This document shows positions 40,204 to 50,599 of a stretch of 64,000 nucleotides of DNA, piece by piece; position 1 is the stretch's first letter; the number at the start of each line of letters is the position of its first letter. Source of the stretch: Candidatus Scybalocola faecigallinarum (GTDB taxonomy: Bacteria > Bacillota > Clostridia > Lachnospirales > Lachnospiraceae). The translations under genes were made by a program, and so were the position numbers. The stretch spans positions 1 through 64,000 of the forward strand of contig DVIT01000019.1 in the NCBI GenBank assembly GCA_018711005.1, read 5' to 3'. Under the pieces are notes generated by a model. It saw only the letters and a list, made by a program, of their open reading frames with translations, had not been told where the DNA came from and did no database searches.

Positions 40204-41574
40204 ATGACAGAAACAACAAAAACATCAGCTGCAAAAAATTCTATTACTGAGGGTACAATATGGAAGCAGCTGCTTATCTTTTTCTTTCCTATTTTATTGG
40301 GAACTTTTTTTCAGCAGATCTACAATACGGCAGATGCCATGGTTGTGGGCCGTTTTGTAGGCAAAGAAGCACTTGCCTGTGTGGGAGGCTCTACAGCTCA
40401 GATCATTAATCTGATCGTAGGCTTTTTTGTTGGCCTTTCCTCCGGCGCTACTGTTGTTTTGGCCCAGTATTACGGTGCAAAGGATGAAAATAATGTAAGC
40501 CGGGCCATGCACACAGCTGCTGCATTTGCCATTATGGGCGGTCTGATCATCACCGTCCTTGGCATCATCCTGACACCTCAAATGCTGGCTCTGCTTAACA
40601 CGCCTGAAAACCTCATGGAAGGCTCTGCCCTGTACCTTCGGATTTATTTTGCAGGAGCTATCTTTGTATTTATTTACAATATCGGATCCGGCCTTTTACG
40701 GGCTGTGGGCGATTCCAAACGCCCCCTGTATTTTCTTATTATATGCTGCTGCCTAAATATCATTCTGGACCTGGTACTGGTAGTCGGCGCCCATATGGGC
40801 GTGGCCGGCGTGGCTGTGGGTACATTTATTTCCCAGGGTGTCAGCGCCATATTGATCATCATAACATTAATGCGCACGAAGGATATGTACCAGCTTAAGC
40901 CTGGAAAGATCCATATTTACGGCAGTATCTTTAAGTCCCTGCTGCACATCGGCCTTCCGGCAGGACTGGAATCGGTTTTGTATACCATTTCCAACATGAT
41001 CATCCAGGCATCGTTAAATTCTTTTGGTACAGATACCGTTGCCGCCTGGACAGCTTACGGCAAAATGGATTCCATGTTCTGGATGGTCTTAAGCGCTTTT
41101 GGTATTTCCATCACCACCTTTGTCGGCCAGAACTTTGGCGCCAGAAAATACGATCGGATGCGCAAAAGCGTCCGTGTATGTCTCGGTCTGGCCATTGGCG
41201 TATCCCTGATACTTACGTTGTTTTTCATATTCCTGGGACAATATGTATTTATGCTTTTTACTACAGATACCAGCGTTATTGATATTGGTATGGGGATCAT
41301 GAGGATCATGCTGCCGGGATATACCATCTATGTCTTTATTGAAATTTTAGCCGGAGCCCTGCGGGGTACCGGTGATGTGATCATCCCTATGATCATCACC
41401 TGCGGCGGCATTTGCGTACTCCGCGTCGTCTGGATCCTGATCGCCATGCCTATGCGGCCGCAGATCAGTACCATTATTTTCAGCTACCCGATCTCATGGA
41501 TCATTACAGCAGTGCTGTTTATTTTGTACTATACTTTCCGCCAGCGCCAGCAAATACGGAGAGAAAAGGCGTAA
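40204..41574 (+). CDS. MATE family efflux transporter
   Basis: IWKQLLIFFFPILLGTFFQQIYNTADAMVVGRFVGKEALACVGG. Confidence 0.95.
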   Translation: MTETTKTSAAKNSITEGTIWKQLLIFFFPILLGTFFQQIYNTADAMVVGRFVGKEALACVGGSTAQIINLIVGFFVGLSSGATVVLAQYYGAKDENNVSRAMHTAAAFAIMGGLIITVLGIILTPQMLALLNTPENLMEGSALYLRIYFAGAIFVFIYNIGSGLLRAVGDSKRPLYFLIICCCLNIILDLVLVVGAHMGVAGVAVGTFISQGVSAILIIITLMRTKDMYQLKPGKIHIYGSIFKSLLHIGLPAGLESVLYTISNMIIQASLNSFGTDTVAAWTAYGKMDSMFWMVLSAFGISITTFVGQNFGARKYDRMRKSVRVCLGLAIGVSLILTLFFIFLGQYVFMLFTTDTSVIDIGMGIMRIMLPGYTIYVFIEILAGALRGTGDVIIPMIITCGGICVLRVVWILIAMPMRPQISTIIFSYPISWIITAVLFILYYTFRQRQQIRREKA

Positions 41575-41599
41575 ACAGGCCTGATCCCGGCGGCAAAAA

Positions 41600-42244
41600 T
41601 CAGCCCCGAATCTCCACCACCCGGTCCGCCTGGCGGGCCAGATCCATGCTGTGGGTCACCATGATCACGGTCTTTTTATACTTCCGGCACAGTCCTTTAA
41701 GCAGGTTAAAGGAAATCTGGGCCGACTGCTCATCCAAAGCCCCGGTAGGCTCATCCGCCAGGATCAGCTTCCCGGGCTTTAGCATTGTCCGGGCCAGGGC
41801 CACCCTTTGCTGCTCGCCGCCGGACAGTGTGTTGACCGGAGCATTTTTAAGCTTCCGCAAATGAACCGCTTCCAAAATACGGTTCATCTCCGCTTCCTTC
41901 TCTTTTGCAGGAATCCGTACAAAATGCATGGCCAGCATAAGATTTTGTGCCACTGTCAGATCCGTGACCAAAGCAAACGACTGAAACAGATAGTTAATTA
42001 TATTTCTCCGAAACAGCGTGGCTTTCCTGCTGTCCGGCCGGGGAACCGGCTGGCCGAACACACGGATCTCCCCCTGATCCCAGGACTCCAGAGCCCCGAT
42101 CATATTTAAAAGCGTGGACTTCCCGCAGCCGGAAGGTCCGGTCACTGCCACCAGCTCCCCTTCATTGACATTAAGCTTAATATGATCAAAAATTTTTCTT
42201 GATCCATAGTTTTTGGAAACATCTTTAATTTCTACAGCATACAT
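41600..42244 (-). CDS. ABC transporter ATP-binding protein (MacB/Bce-like)
   Basis: GPSGCGKSTLLNMIGALE, LSGGEQQRVALARTMLKPGKLILADEPTGALD. Confidence 0.95.
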   Translation of the reverse strand: MYAVEIKDVSKNYGSRKIFDHIKLNVNEGELVAVTGPSGCGKSTLLNMIGALESWDQGEIRVFGQPVPRPDSRKATLFRRNIINYLFQSFALVTDLTVAQNLMLAMHFVRIPAKEKEAEMNRILEAVHLRKLKNAPVNTLSGGEQQRVALARTMLKPGKLILADEPTGALDEQSAQISFNLLKGLCRKYKKTVIMVTHSMDLARQADRVVEIRG

Positions 42245-42247
42245 GTC

Positions 42248-44470
42248 TTACTCCCCCTTAAACGCAATCAGTACACGGGACACCTGGCCCCGGACCATAT
42301 ATTTTACGAAAATAACTATTTGCAGCACTGCTGCCAGTGCGACCAGTACAAGGCCGAACCGTGATCGGAAGCCTATGGCAGCCCCTGCTTCAAGCGCGAT
42401 CACCAAACTTAATAAAATAACAGGCCCCCGGTACATATGAACAAATCCATAGCCAAGAAATTTTTGGACATTGAGCTTTTGTGCATTGGACAGGCGGTAA
42501 ATAGATGCCAGCACAAGAAGCAGTCCGATAAGGATAAGCAGCAGAACGCCAAATGCCCCGCCAAACCATACAAGGGTCATGGCCAGATCCTTTTGCAGTC
42601 CGTCAATGTAGGCCTTCACCGGCGCAAAAACCGGTTCGTTGTCAGAAAGTCCATAGGAAGAAAGGATCTCCTCCCCGGTCCATTTCTGTGCCGCTGCTTC
42701 ATCCGCAAATTTCAGGTATCCGTCCAGACCGCTGACCTTCAGGCCTTCAGTTTCCGTATATTTCATATTTTCCGGCACTGCCACGTAAATTACCGGAGCG
42801 CTGTCTGTCATGGCATCTTCCCGGTCCGAGGCCCATGTAAACATTTCCGATGACGGCGTGTAGGTCATCCATACAAAATCCGGATCCTGAGTAAATGCTG
42901 TGGGAATATCTCCGGCCTCAAGGCTTTTTGTATCCCGCTCTGTCAGCCACTGAGATATGGTCTCCTGCTGTGCCTGAGACAGGGTATCCGGCAAAAGATA
43001 CAGCCGCGCTCCCTTTTGCGCCGCTTCCAGGCTGTCGGCATCTGCATGGATCCCCAAGGTTTCCAGATAATTGGGGGACATGGTAAACAGCCATAAAGGC
43101 TCCTGAGGCACCTGTTCATATGTATGGCTGCCGCGCCACACATTTAAAAGATCTTCATCAAAATAATCGGTATGAATCACATAAACCCCTTCCTGGCCGG
43201 CCATATCCTTATACCACTGGTAAAGATCCTGATCCAGCTGGTTTGATGCGCCGCTAAATGAATCCCCGTCCTCGCCGATTCCCATATTTTGAAGCACTAC
43301 CATGTCCGACACCTGCTCCCACTCCCGGGAAAGGCGGGCATTTTCTGACAGGGCCGCCATAGGCTGATCCACATAAACACCGCAAAATACAATGCCCGCA
43401 CTAAGGATTCCATAAGCGGCAATTCCCAGCGCATATAAGGGACGGCGGCAGATCCGCCCCCGGATCGCATCGATAGAAGGCGTCAGGAGCATAACCAGGG
43501 CAGACACGAAAAGCTCGACGGCCGTCAGAGCCAGATTGATCAGTCCGGCGGCAAGAAACCAGCCTAAAAGCACCGGGCTGAAATGTCCCCATCCGGACAA
43601 AAGCCATCCAAAAACAAGCAGCAGCGGCACAGAGCCAATGGCAGCCCTGCCAAACGGCCCGAAGATCTCTGCTGCAAAGGCAGTGGGCGACCAGCCAAGG
43701 AGCGCCAGCTTTCCCTGCTTTGGCAAACTTTTCATAGCGGTCACCAAAAAGAAGATCACATTCAAAAAAATCTGCGTCCCAAGAAATAAGAAATAAATAT
43801 CCCGCATTAAACCGCTGTCACTGGCACTTCCTCCATCCGCCGTTGTCAGTTCATCAACGCTTAATCCGGAAACTTCGGACAGCTGATCCAGAAAATCCCC
43901 CACCTTTGTCTGTGAATCCAGCCCCCAGATCACATAAGTACCACCAACAGTCCCGCTGTCTTTGATCAGTTGGGGAAGCTTTTTTACCACAGCGCCTTCA
44001 TAAAATCGGAACGACGGGATTTCCCCAACACTGTAAATGCTTCCCTGCTCCACGCCCAGTGTACTGTTATTTTCCGGCGATGTAAGCAACGTCATAAACA
44101 TTTCCTGGGACAAAATTTCCTCACTAAGGAAATCCAAAGCAACATCCTTCCCCGACGGATCCCCATAAACCCCCAGCACAAATCCGTCCCAGGTTCCGTC
44201 ATTTTCCATCGCAGTATCCTTCCTGGCAATAAAAAGCTGCCCCGCATCCGCCGTACCTGTGAGAAAGCTCTCCACACCTGAGGAAGCTTCCTGAGAAAGG
44301 TCCTGCATATACACCGTCAGCGTCTGGCCATCCTCAGGATACCGGCGCCATACTTCCATATACCTTTCGTTTAGAAAAAATATGGCTATCACCACCAGCA
44401 TGATCCCCTGCATCACCGTCAGCGCCATGCCTAAATAACGGATTTTCCCGGTAAATCTTATTTTTTTCAT
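42248..44470 (-). CDS. FtsX-like ABC transporter permease/membrane protein
   Basis: Large multi-TM protein, extracellular domain, paired with ATPase and TCS; start set at MKKIRFTGKIRYLG. Confidence 0.75.
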   Translation of the reverse strand: MKKIRFTGKIRYLGMALTVMQGIMLVVIAIFFLNERYMEVWRRYPEDGQTLTVYMQDLSQEASSGVESFLTGTADAGQLFIARKDTAMENDGTWDGFVLGVYGDPSGKDVALDFLSEEILSQEMFMTLLTSPENNSTLGVEQGSIYSVGEIPSFRFYEGAVVKKLPQLIKDSGTVGGTYVIWGLDSQTKVGDFLDQLSEVSGLSVDELTTADGGSASDSGLMRDIYFLFLGTQIFLNVIFFLVTAMKSLPKQGKLALLGWSPTAFAAEIFGPFGRAAIGSVPLLLVFGWLLSGWGHFSPVLLGWFLAAGLINLALTAVELFVSALVMLLTPSIDAIRGRICRRPLYALGIAAYGILSAGIVFCGVYVDQPMAALSENARLSREWEQVSDMVVLQNMGIGEDGDSFSGASNQLDQDLYQWYKDMAGQEGVYVIHTDYFDEDLLNVWRGSHTYEQVPQEPLWLFTMSPNYLETLGIHADADSLEAAQKGARLYLLPDTLSQAQQETISQWLTERDTKSLEAGDIPTAFTQDPDFVWMTYTPSSEMFTWASDREDAMTDSAPVIYVAVPENMKYTETEGLKVSGLDGYLKFADEAAAQKWTGEEILSSYGLSDNEPVFAPVKAYIDGLQKDLAMTLVWFGGAFGVLLLILIGLLLVLASIYRLSNAQKLNVQKFLGYGFVHMYRGPVILLSLVIALEAGAAIGFRSRFGLVLVALAAVLQIVIFVKYMVRGQVSRVLIAFKGE

Positions 44471-44612
44471 CACTATCAGCCCTCCAATAAAAAATGCTCT
44501 TTGTCCTGATGGTTTTAGTATATCAGGATAAAGAGCATAATGTTTTCGTTTAATCTTGTTATAAAATGATGTCTTTATGATGAAAATCATACGATTTTCT
44601 GACAATGGATTT

Positions 44613-45734
44613 TTAGCCGTGTGCCGGCAGCTCTATGGTAAACCGTATCGTTTCATCCGCGCTTTGGGCCGTGATCGTTCCGTGGTGCAGCTCAATGATC
44701 TCCTTTGCAATGGCCAGCCCCAGTCCGGCCCCTCCCGTATCTGCACTTCGGGCACTGTCCAGACGGTAAAACTGTTCAAAGATCCTCTCCAGCTTTTCTT
44801 TTGGGATGGTGGGACCATGATTTTCCACGAAAATACAGATCCGGTCATTTTCCGGCACAAGAAAAAACCGTATCTTTGTGCCTTCATAGCTGTAGTTGAC
44901 TGCATTTCGGATCAGATTATCCACTGCCCGCTCCAGCTTATCCGGATCACACATCATGTGTACCTGTTCCGGAATATCCAAATCCCATTCCAAATGCTTT
45001 TCGGTCAGGATCGGTTTAAATTCATAAGCAATCTGCATAAGCATCCGGCTTAAATTCACCTGCACCGGTTCCAGTGTCAGCTTGCTTGTACTAAACCGGG
45101 TAATTTCAAAAAACTCATTGATCAGTTCTTCCAGCCTGCGGGTCTTATCCAGGGCAATGCCGGCATACTTGTTGACCAGCTCACGGGAAATATCCGGCTC
45201 ATCCTGGATCAGCTTTAAATATCCCAAAATACTGGTCAGGGGCGTTTTAAGATCGTGAGCCAGATAAACAAGCAGATCATCCTTTCGGGTTTTAGCTTCC
45301 CTGGCCTCCTTTGCGCTGGCAATGGACTGTACCCGCACCTGATTTAAGTCCTCCTGGATATTTTCCAGGGCATCCGGCAAAATGATCGGAGTTTCATCCG
45401 GATGGGCCAGAGCTTTGGCGGCATCCGCCACATCATCCAGATATTCCAGGGGGCGCAGCATAAAACGGTATGCCAGATAACCGCATCCGGCAAGAGAACC
45501 GGCAAAAAGCACCACATATAAAAGGATCACCAGCACCGGCCGAATCGATTCATAGGCGGGGATCTGATTCAGCCCGGAAGCTTCCACAAGGATCAGCACC
45601 AGCAAAAGTACCATGCAAAAAATGACTTCAAAAATCACAAAGGCCCCTAAAAACCTGAGGGCCATCCGCCCGGCCGTTTTTTTCCTGGACAAATGGGATA
45701 CCGTATCCGGGGCTTGTTTCACTTTCTTACTCAA
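44613..45734 (-). CDS. Sensor histidine kinase
   Basis: LVYLAHDLKTPLTSILGYLKLI; GGAGLGLAIAKEIIELHHG. Confidence 0.95.
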   Translation of the reverse strand: MSKKVKQAPDTVSHLSRKKTAGRMALRFLGAFVIFEVIFCMVLLLVLILVEASGLNQIPAYESIRPVLVILLYVVLFAGSLAGCGYLAYRFMLRPLEYLDDVADAAKALAHPDETPIILPDALENIQEDLNQVRVQSIASAKEAREAKTRKDDLLVYLAHDLKTPLTSILGYLKLIQDEPDISRELVNKYAGIALDKTRRLEELINEFFEITRFSTSKLTLEPVQVNLSRMLMQIAYEFKPILTEKHLEWDLDIPEQVHMMCDPDKLERAVDNLIRNAVNYSYEGTKIRFFLVPENDRICIFVENHGPTIPKEKLERIFEQFYRLDSARSADTGGAGLGLAIAKEIIELHHGTITAQSADETIRFTIELPAHG

Positions 45735-46428
45735 TAGTATAGCCTACCCCCCAAACAGTTTTTATATATCTCGGTTTTCTGGCCGGTTCATGCATCTTTT
45801 CCCGCAGCCGGGCAATATGAGCCATAACCGTGTTGTTATTGCTTTCCAAAAACTTCTCTCCCCAGACCGTCTCAAACAGCTCCTCCGCAGAAATCACCCG
45901 GCCGTGATTTTTGCACAAATACCACAAAATATCAAACTCAAAAGGCGTCAGCGCCAGCGTCTCCCCATTTAAGGTACACTTATGGCTGTCCTGGCAAATG
46001 TATAGGCCATTATGGTCATAGGCCTCCGGCTCAGGCGTCCCGTTGACGCCTGCATTATACTGCTTGTAGCGGCGCAGCTGGGTCTTTACCCGGGCCACCA
46101 CCTCCAAAGGGTTAAAAGGCTTTGTTATATAATCATCGGCCCCCAGCGTCAGCCCCTGGATCTTATCCATATCCTCGCCTTTAGCCGTAAGCATGATCAC
46201 CGGGAACAAATACTTTTCCCGTATCCTGCGGCATAAGGTAAAGCCATCCATTCCCGGCATCATCACATCCAGCACGGCCAGGCTCACCGGCTCCGCCAGG
46301 ACACTGTCCAGCGCCTGTACAGGATCGTAAAACTTGCGTATGATATATCCTTCATTTTTCAAATAAACCTCCAAAAGGTCGGCAATTTCTTTTTCATCAT
46401 CTACGATAAGTATTGTCTCATTGTTCAT
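45727..46428 (-). CDS. Response regulator, OmpR/PhoB family
   Basis: ILIVDDEKEIADLLEVYL..LAVLDVMMPGMDG; winged helix C-term. Confidence 0.96.
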   Translation of the reverse strand: MNNETILIVDDEKEIADLLEVYLKNEGYIIRKFYDPVQALDSVLAEPVSLAVLDVMMPGMDGFTLCRRIREKYLFPVIMLTAKGEDMDKIQGLTLGADDYITKPFNPLEVVARVKTQLRRYKQYNAGVNGTPEPEAYDHNGLYICQDSHKCTLNGETLALTPFEFDILWYLCKNHGRVISAEELFETVWGEKFLESNNNTVMAHIARLREKMHEPARKPRYIKTVWGVGYTIE

Positions 46429-46656
46429 TAAAAATCTATCCTCTCACCCTGCGGCCAAAAAAGCCTTTCCGACATCTGCTATGTTCCTGTGATCCTTCCC
46501 ACTTTTTCTCAGAGGATCCGGACAGCGCATCCAAATGCTGCAATTTCATTATACCCAACTCAAAGGCCTGCCGCAATCTGTTTTCCCTGTGAAAATTCAG
46601 TTGACTTTATGTATTGTTTGTATTACTATATATAATACAAATAATACATAAGGGCG

Positions 46657-47043
46657 GTGAAATCCATGCTGATTACATTAAATACCAAAAGCGCGATTCC
46701 CATTTACGTTCAGCTCCGCAACCAGATCGTTACCGGCATTGGAAAAGGAGAACTGAAGGCTGGCGAAGGGCTTCCCACAGTGCGTCAGATGGCCTCAGAT
46801 ATTGGAGTAAATACGATGACGGTAAACAAAGCCTATCAGATCCTGAAAGCCGAAGGCTTCATTGAGATCGACCGCAGACGGGGTGCAGCCGTATGCCCTG
46901 TAAAAAAAGGCAGCGCTGATTACCGGGAAAAACTGGAAAAGGAACTGGAGCTTTTATCTGCCGAAGCCTGTCTGAATGGCATGGACCGAAAGGAATTTCT
47001 GACCCTGTGCGATCGGATCTTCGAACAGATGCAGCCGGCATAA
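46657..47043 (+). CDS. GntR family transcriptional regulator (YtrA-like)
   Basis: IPIYVQLRNQIVTGIGKGELKAGEGLPTVRQMASDIGVNTMTVNKAYQILKAEGFIE. Confidence 0.92.
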   Translation: MKSMLITLNTKSAIPIYVQLRNQIVTGIGKGELKAGEGLPTVRQMASDIGVNTMTVNKAYQILKAEGFIEIDRRRGAAVCPVKKGSADYREKLEKELELLSAEACLNGMDRKEFLTLCDRIFEQMQPA

Positions 47044-47055
47044 GGAGGTGTCTGT

Positions 47056-48492
47056 ATGATCAGTGCTGTTGTTTTTATTATGTTTATATTTATTACCATT
47101 CTTACTGTAGGCTTGTGCAGCTTTATTTATTCCGGAAAAGAGAATTACAGTGAAGGAATGATCCTGGGTATCCATGTTCCCGCAGATGCCGCTCAGGCAC
47201 CGGATGTAAAATCACTTACCGGCAGGTATAAAAAAAGCCTGGGCCGTTTTCAGTGGCTGAACCTGGCAGTGGGTCTTGGAACCTGTGGGCTTTGTCTCCT
47301 TAATATGGGGATCGGTATGCTTTTATATACCTTATGGATTTTGGAATACGCCGCAGGCCTGTGTATTCTTAACATCCTGGCTCAAAGGAATATGTATAAG
47401 GTAAAAATCAAGCACCAGTGGTTTACAGGCGAAATCCGCCCAGCCACCCTGGTCGATACAAGGGTCAGCGCCATGGCCAAAAGCTTTCCCATATCCTGGA
47501 AATGGCATCTTCCCATCCTCCTTGTATGGACTGCGCTGTGGATACTTCTCCTGGTCCGTTCCGCCTTTGCTCATATGGAAGAATATATTATGATTCTCAT
47601 TTGCGCCATACTGCCACTTTTTTTATTCATGGGTCTCCATACCCTCCTCACTACCAGAAAAAACCGTGTTTACAGCAAGGACAGCCAGATCAATGAGCAG
47701 ATCAATTATCTGGAAAAGCGTACCTGGTCCCGGGCATTTCTTATAGCAGATTATGCCAGCACCGCTGCGGGGATATATCTCGTCCTCCGCCTGGCCTTTG
47801 CCGGACAGCTTTCCTTTTGGGACTATGGGATCTACATTGCCGTGGATATGATCGGCGCTGCCGCCGTGATCTTAAGTATTCTCCTGATCCGGCTAAAGCG
47901 AAAGGAAATTTTAGACCTGGACGATCAGCCTGTAGCCGCAGACGATGATGAATACTGGAAAAATGGCTGGTATTCCAATCCAAACGACCGTCATTTATGG
48001 GTCCAGGACCGCATGTGCAGCACCAATTACAGCCTAAACATGGCTCATCCCGCAGCCAAATGGTTCCTTGGCATTACAGGGATTTTATGTGCTGCCGCCG
48101 TCATTACCATGGTTGGCATATCCGGCGTGCTGTTCCAGCTGGACAGCTCCCGGATTTTTGTTAATCTTGCCCAAAGCCGGAACAGCGGTGAAACCATTAC
48201 GATTTCCTACGCCTTTTATAAATGCAGCTTTCAGCCGAAAGATATACAGGAGCTTCAGCTTATACAATCCCTGCCGGATGAAAAATTTCGCCGCACTAAC
48301 GGAGGCAACACAGACCAATTGCTGGTGGGGCATTTTAAAGGGGAGTTCACCGGAGATACGATGATGTTCATTTATAAAAATGAAAGCCCGGTAATACGGA
48401 TCCGTCTGCCCCAAAGGACTATTTTCCTAAACAGTGACACCCGGGAGGAGACCGGGGAATGGTATGGGCTTTTTGAAAGGCTTTGTGAATAA
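47056..48492 (+). CDS. DUF1648/DUF5808-type membrane protein
   Basis: Multi-TM; YWKNGWYSNPNDRHLWVQDRMCSTNYSLNMAHPAAKW resembles DUF5808. Confidence 0.75.
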   Translation: MISAVVFIMFIFITILTVGLCSFIYSGKENYSEGMILGIHVPADAAQAPDVKSLTGRYKKSLGRFQWLNLAVGLGTCGLCLLNMGIGMLLYTLWILEYAAGLCILNILAQRNMYKVKIKHQWFTGEIRPATLVDTRVSAMAKSFPISWKWHLPILLVWTALWILLLVRSAFAHMEEYIMILICAILPLFLFMGLHTLLTTRKNRVYSKDSQINEQINYLEKRTWSRAFLIADYASTAAGIYLVLRLAFAGQLSFWDYGIYIAVDMIGAAAVILSILLIRLKRKEILDLDDQPVAADDDEYWKNGWYSNPNDRHLWVQDRMCSTNYSLNMAHPAAKWFLGITGILCAAAVITMVGISGVLFQLDSSRIFVNLAQSRNSGETITISYAFYKCSFQPKDIQELQLIQSLPDEKFRRTNGGNTDQLLVGHFKGEFTGDTMMFIYKNESPVIRIRLPQRTIFLNSDTREETGEWYGLFERLCE

Positions 48493-48531
48493 ACTTACAG
48501 CGCTCCACAATAAACCTGACAAACATGGATT

Positions 48532-49134
48532 TTATCCCTTTTGATCACCGATAAAGAACATCTTAAACACATGAACCAGCTCTTTCTGGTTTTTCAGCCC
48601 CAGCTTTTTTATGATCCGGCCTTTCTGATTGGATAAGGTCTTTGCTGAGGAATGAAAATCATTCTCCTTTCCCATCATGATCTGGAAAACTGCCATCTCT
48701 GCGTCTGACAGTATCGACAGGGCCGAGGAGGCAATGAGATATTCCTGGGCTGTATACTCTTTGGAAATGGCCCGGATATTTTCTACAAGAAAAGACAACT
48801 GATTTTTAAAGATATATCCTGATGCAAAGGCCTCCCTGGCAGCCCGCATAATAATGTCCGGGGTATTTAAAGCTGTAAGGATCAGGACCTTTGCGTCCGT
48901 TTCAATACGGATCTGCCGGGAAAGCCGGATTCCGTCTGCAGAAGAATTTCCCAGATTCAGGTCCATAAGCACCACATCCGGTATTTCCCTCCTCACCATC
49001 TCCATCACTGTATCCTCATCCCCGCAATAGCCTACGATCTGTATGTCCGGCTGCCTGCTCAGCAATTTCTTCATAAGAAACGCAAAGTCTTCATCATCTT
49101 CCACTAACAGCACTTTAATCAGGGCTGCTTCCAT
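48532..49134 (-). CDS. Response regulator with degenerate LuxR-type output region
   Basis: VLLVEDDEDFAFLMKKLL..VVLMDLNLGNSSADG; C-term LSDAEMAVFQIMMGKENDFHSSAKTLSNQKGRIIKKLGLKNQKELVHVF. Confidence 0.85.
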   Translation of the reverse strand: MEAALIKVLLVEDDEDFAFLMKKLLSRQPDIQIVGYCGDEDTVMEMVRREIPDVVLMDLNLGNSSADGIRLSRQIRIETDAKVLILTALNTPDIIMRAAREAFASGYIFKNQLSFLVENIRAISKEYTAQEYLIASSALSILSDAEMAVFQIMMGKENDFHSSAKTLSNQKGRIIKKLGLKNQKELVHVFKMFFIGDQKG

Positions 49135-50585
49135 GAGCTTTTCTCCTTTCTTTTATGCCGGATTTCCGTCCGGTTCCGTCGGGGCAGGCACAGAGTGAAT
49201 TCAGTCCCATGGGATGCCGGATCTGTACTGCTCTTTACGCTGATGTATCCCCCATGAGCCTTGATCACGTTGCGGCAGTAGGGCAGGCCCATGCCAAAAT
49301 GATTGGGGTCTGAATAACTGCTGTAATACATTTCAAAAATCCTGTCAATATTTTCGGGAGCAATGCCGCATCCCGTATCCATTACCTGGATCAGGGCCAC
49401 ATCCTTTTTAGGCGTCCGGTAGGAAAGGGTCAGCGTTCCCTCATCGCCCATCGCATCCAGACTGTTGGATACCAGGTTGCACAAAACCTCTTTTATATGC
49501 ACAGGATCACAGTAAAGCTCCGGATTTTTGGTTTCCACCTGAAGCTTTACGCTGCCCTTCCAGCCTCCGGTCAGCTCCTCCGTTACGGAGGCAAAAAGTT
49601 CTTCCATATTTATCATCTCAGCTTCAACATGGATCTCCCCGGTATAATCCGTGCTTTTTTGAGTAAACCTCTCCATATGGTCAATGGATCTTTGGATAAT
49701 GTCCAGCTCATCTAAAGCCTCAGGAATGTTCAGGTCACGTATCAGCTGGGTACTCAGGCGCAGCTTTGCGGTTTCATTTTTCAACATATGGATCACGTAC
49801 CGGCTATCATCCGGCAGCTTTACCGACTCCTCAGACCAGTCAAAATGTTCCCGGCTCAGCCGCATTCCCCATATCCCTCTGTGAAACAGATGATACAGAT
49901 AATAAATGAACAAACACAGAATAATGATTACATTTCCCTGCCAGACCTTATATAAATTCTCCAAGCCTAACAGATGGAAACCAAACACCGTAATAAGCCA
50001 ATACCAAAGAGGAAGCAGCACGATCACAGACACAAGGCGCCGCTGCCGGAAAGCGTCGTTCTTTCGTTCCCGAATCAGGGCAATCACAATAGGAATAGTG
50101 GCCAAAAGACCGTAGATCAGGTTGTAGCCCGCCACTATGCCATAGGCATTTTCATTGGTCAACGGTATAATCCTGGTCTGGCTCCACGGATAAACCACAC
50201 AAAATACCAGCACAGGGAAAAACAGGGCAATCTCTATAAAATGAAAAAGTCTTGGAATGATCCGGTCCAAGCGGGCAAAGTAGAGACCGCAGATAACCGC
50301 ACAGGGCATAGCAATATAATACAGCACTGCTGTCATGATAGAGTTGATCAGTTCATCTGTTTCATACCGGATGCCTAGCAGCAAGGAATATTGTCCGGCA
50401 AAAAATCCGCCAAAATAAATATATTCCTTCAATACCCCCACGCTCAGCAGGATACCGCTGATACAGCACCATTGATTCACTTTATTCCTGGGGCTGGAAA
50501 TAAAGATTAACCCGTACAGCGACCATATAAGCATGGTAAACAAAAGCAAAAGCACATTCGGAAGGCCATTTCCTCCCATATACAT
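49119..50585 (-). CDS. Sensor histidine kinase
   Basis: YVIHMLKNETAKLRLSTQLI; CNLVSNSLDAMGDEGTLTL; GCGIAPENIDRIFEMYYSSY..GMGLPYCRNVIKAHGG. Confidence 0.92.
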   Translation of the reverse strand: MYMGGNGLPNVLLLLFTMLIWSLYGLIFISSPRNKVNQWCCISGILLSVGVLKEYIYFGGFFAGQYSLLLGIRYETDELINSIMTAVLYYIAMPCAVICGLYFARLDRIIPRLFHFIEIALFFPVLVFCVVYPWSQTRIIPLTNENAYGIVAGYNLIYGLLATIPIVIALIRERKNDAFRQRRLVSVIVLLPLWYWLITVFGFHLLGLENLYKVWQGNVIIILCLFIYYLYHLFHRGIWGMRLSREHFDWSEESVKLPDDSRYVIHMLKNETAKLRLSTQLIRDLNIPEALDELDIIQRSIDHMERFTQKSTDYTGEIHVEAEMINMEELFASVTEELTGGWKGSVKLQVETKNPELYCDPVHIKEVLCNLVSNSLDAMGDEGTLTLSYRTPKKDVALIQVMDTGCGIAPENIDRIFEMYYSSYSDPNHFGMGLPYCRNVIKAHGGYISVKSSTDPASHGTEFTLCLPRRNRTEIRHKRKEKSSWKQP

Positions 50586-50599
50586 CTTCCCCTTTCCCT

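Noticed and set aside
41412-41864. ORF spanning the MATE 3' end and the ABC ATPase gene
   Set aside because: Out of frame with both well-supported genes and lacks protein-like features.
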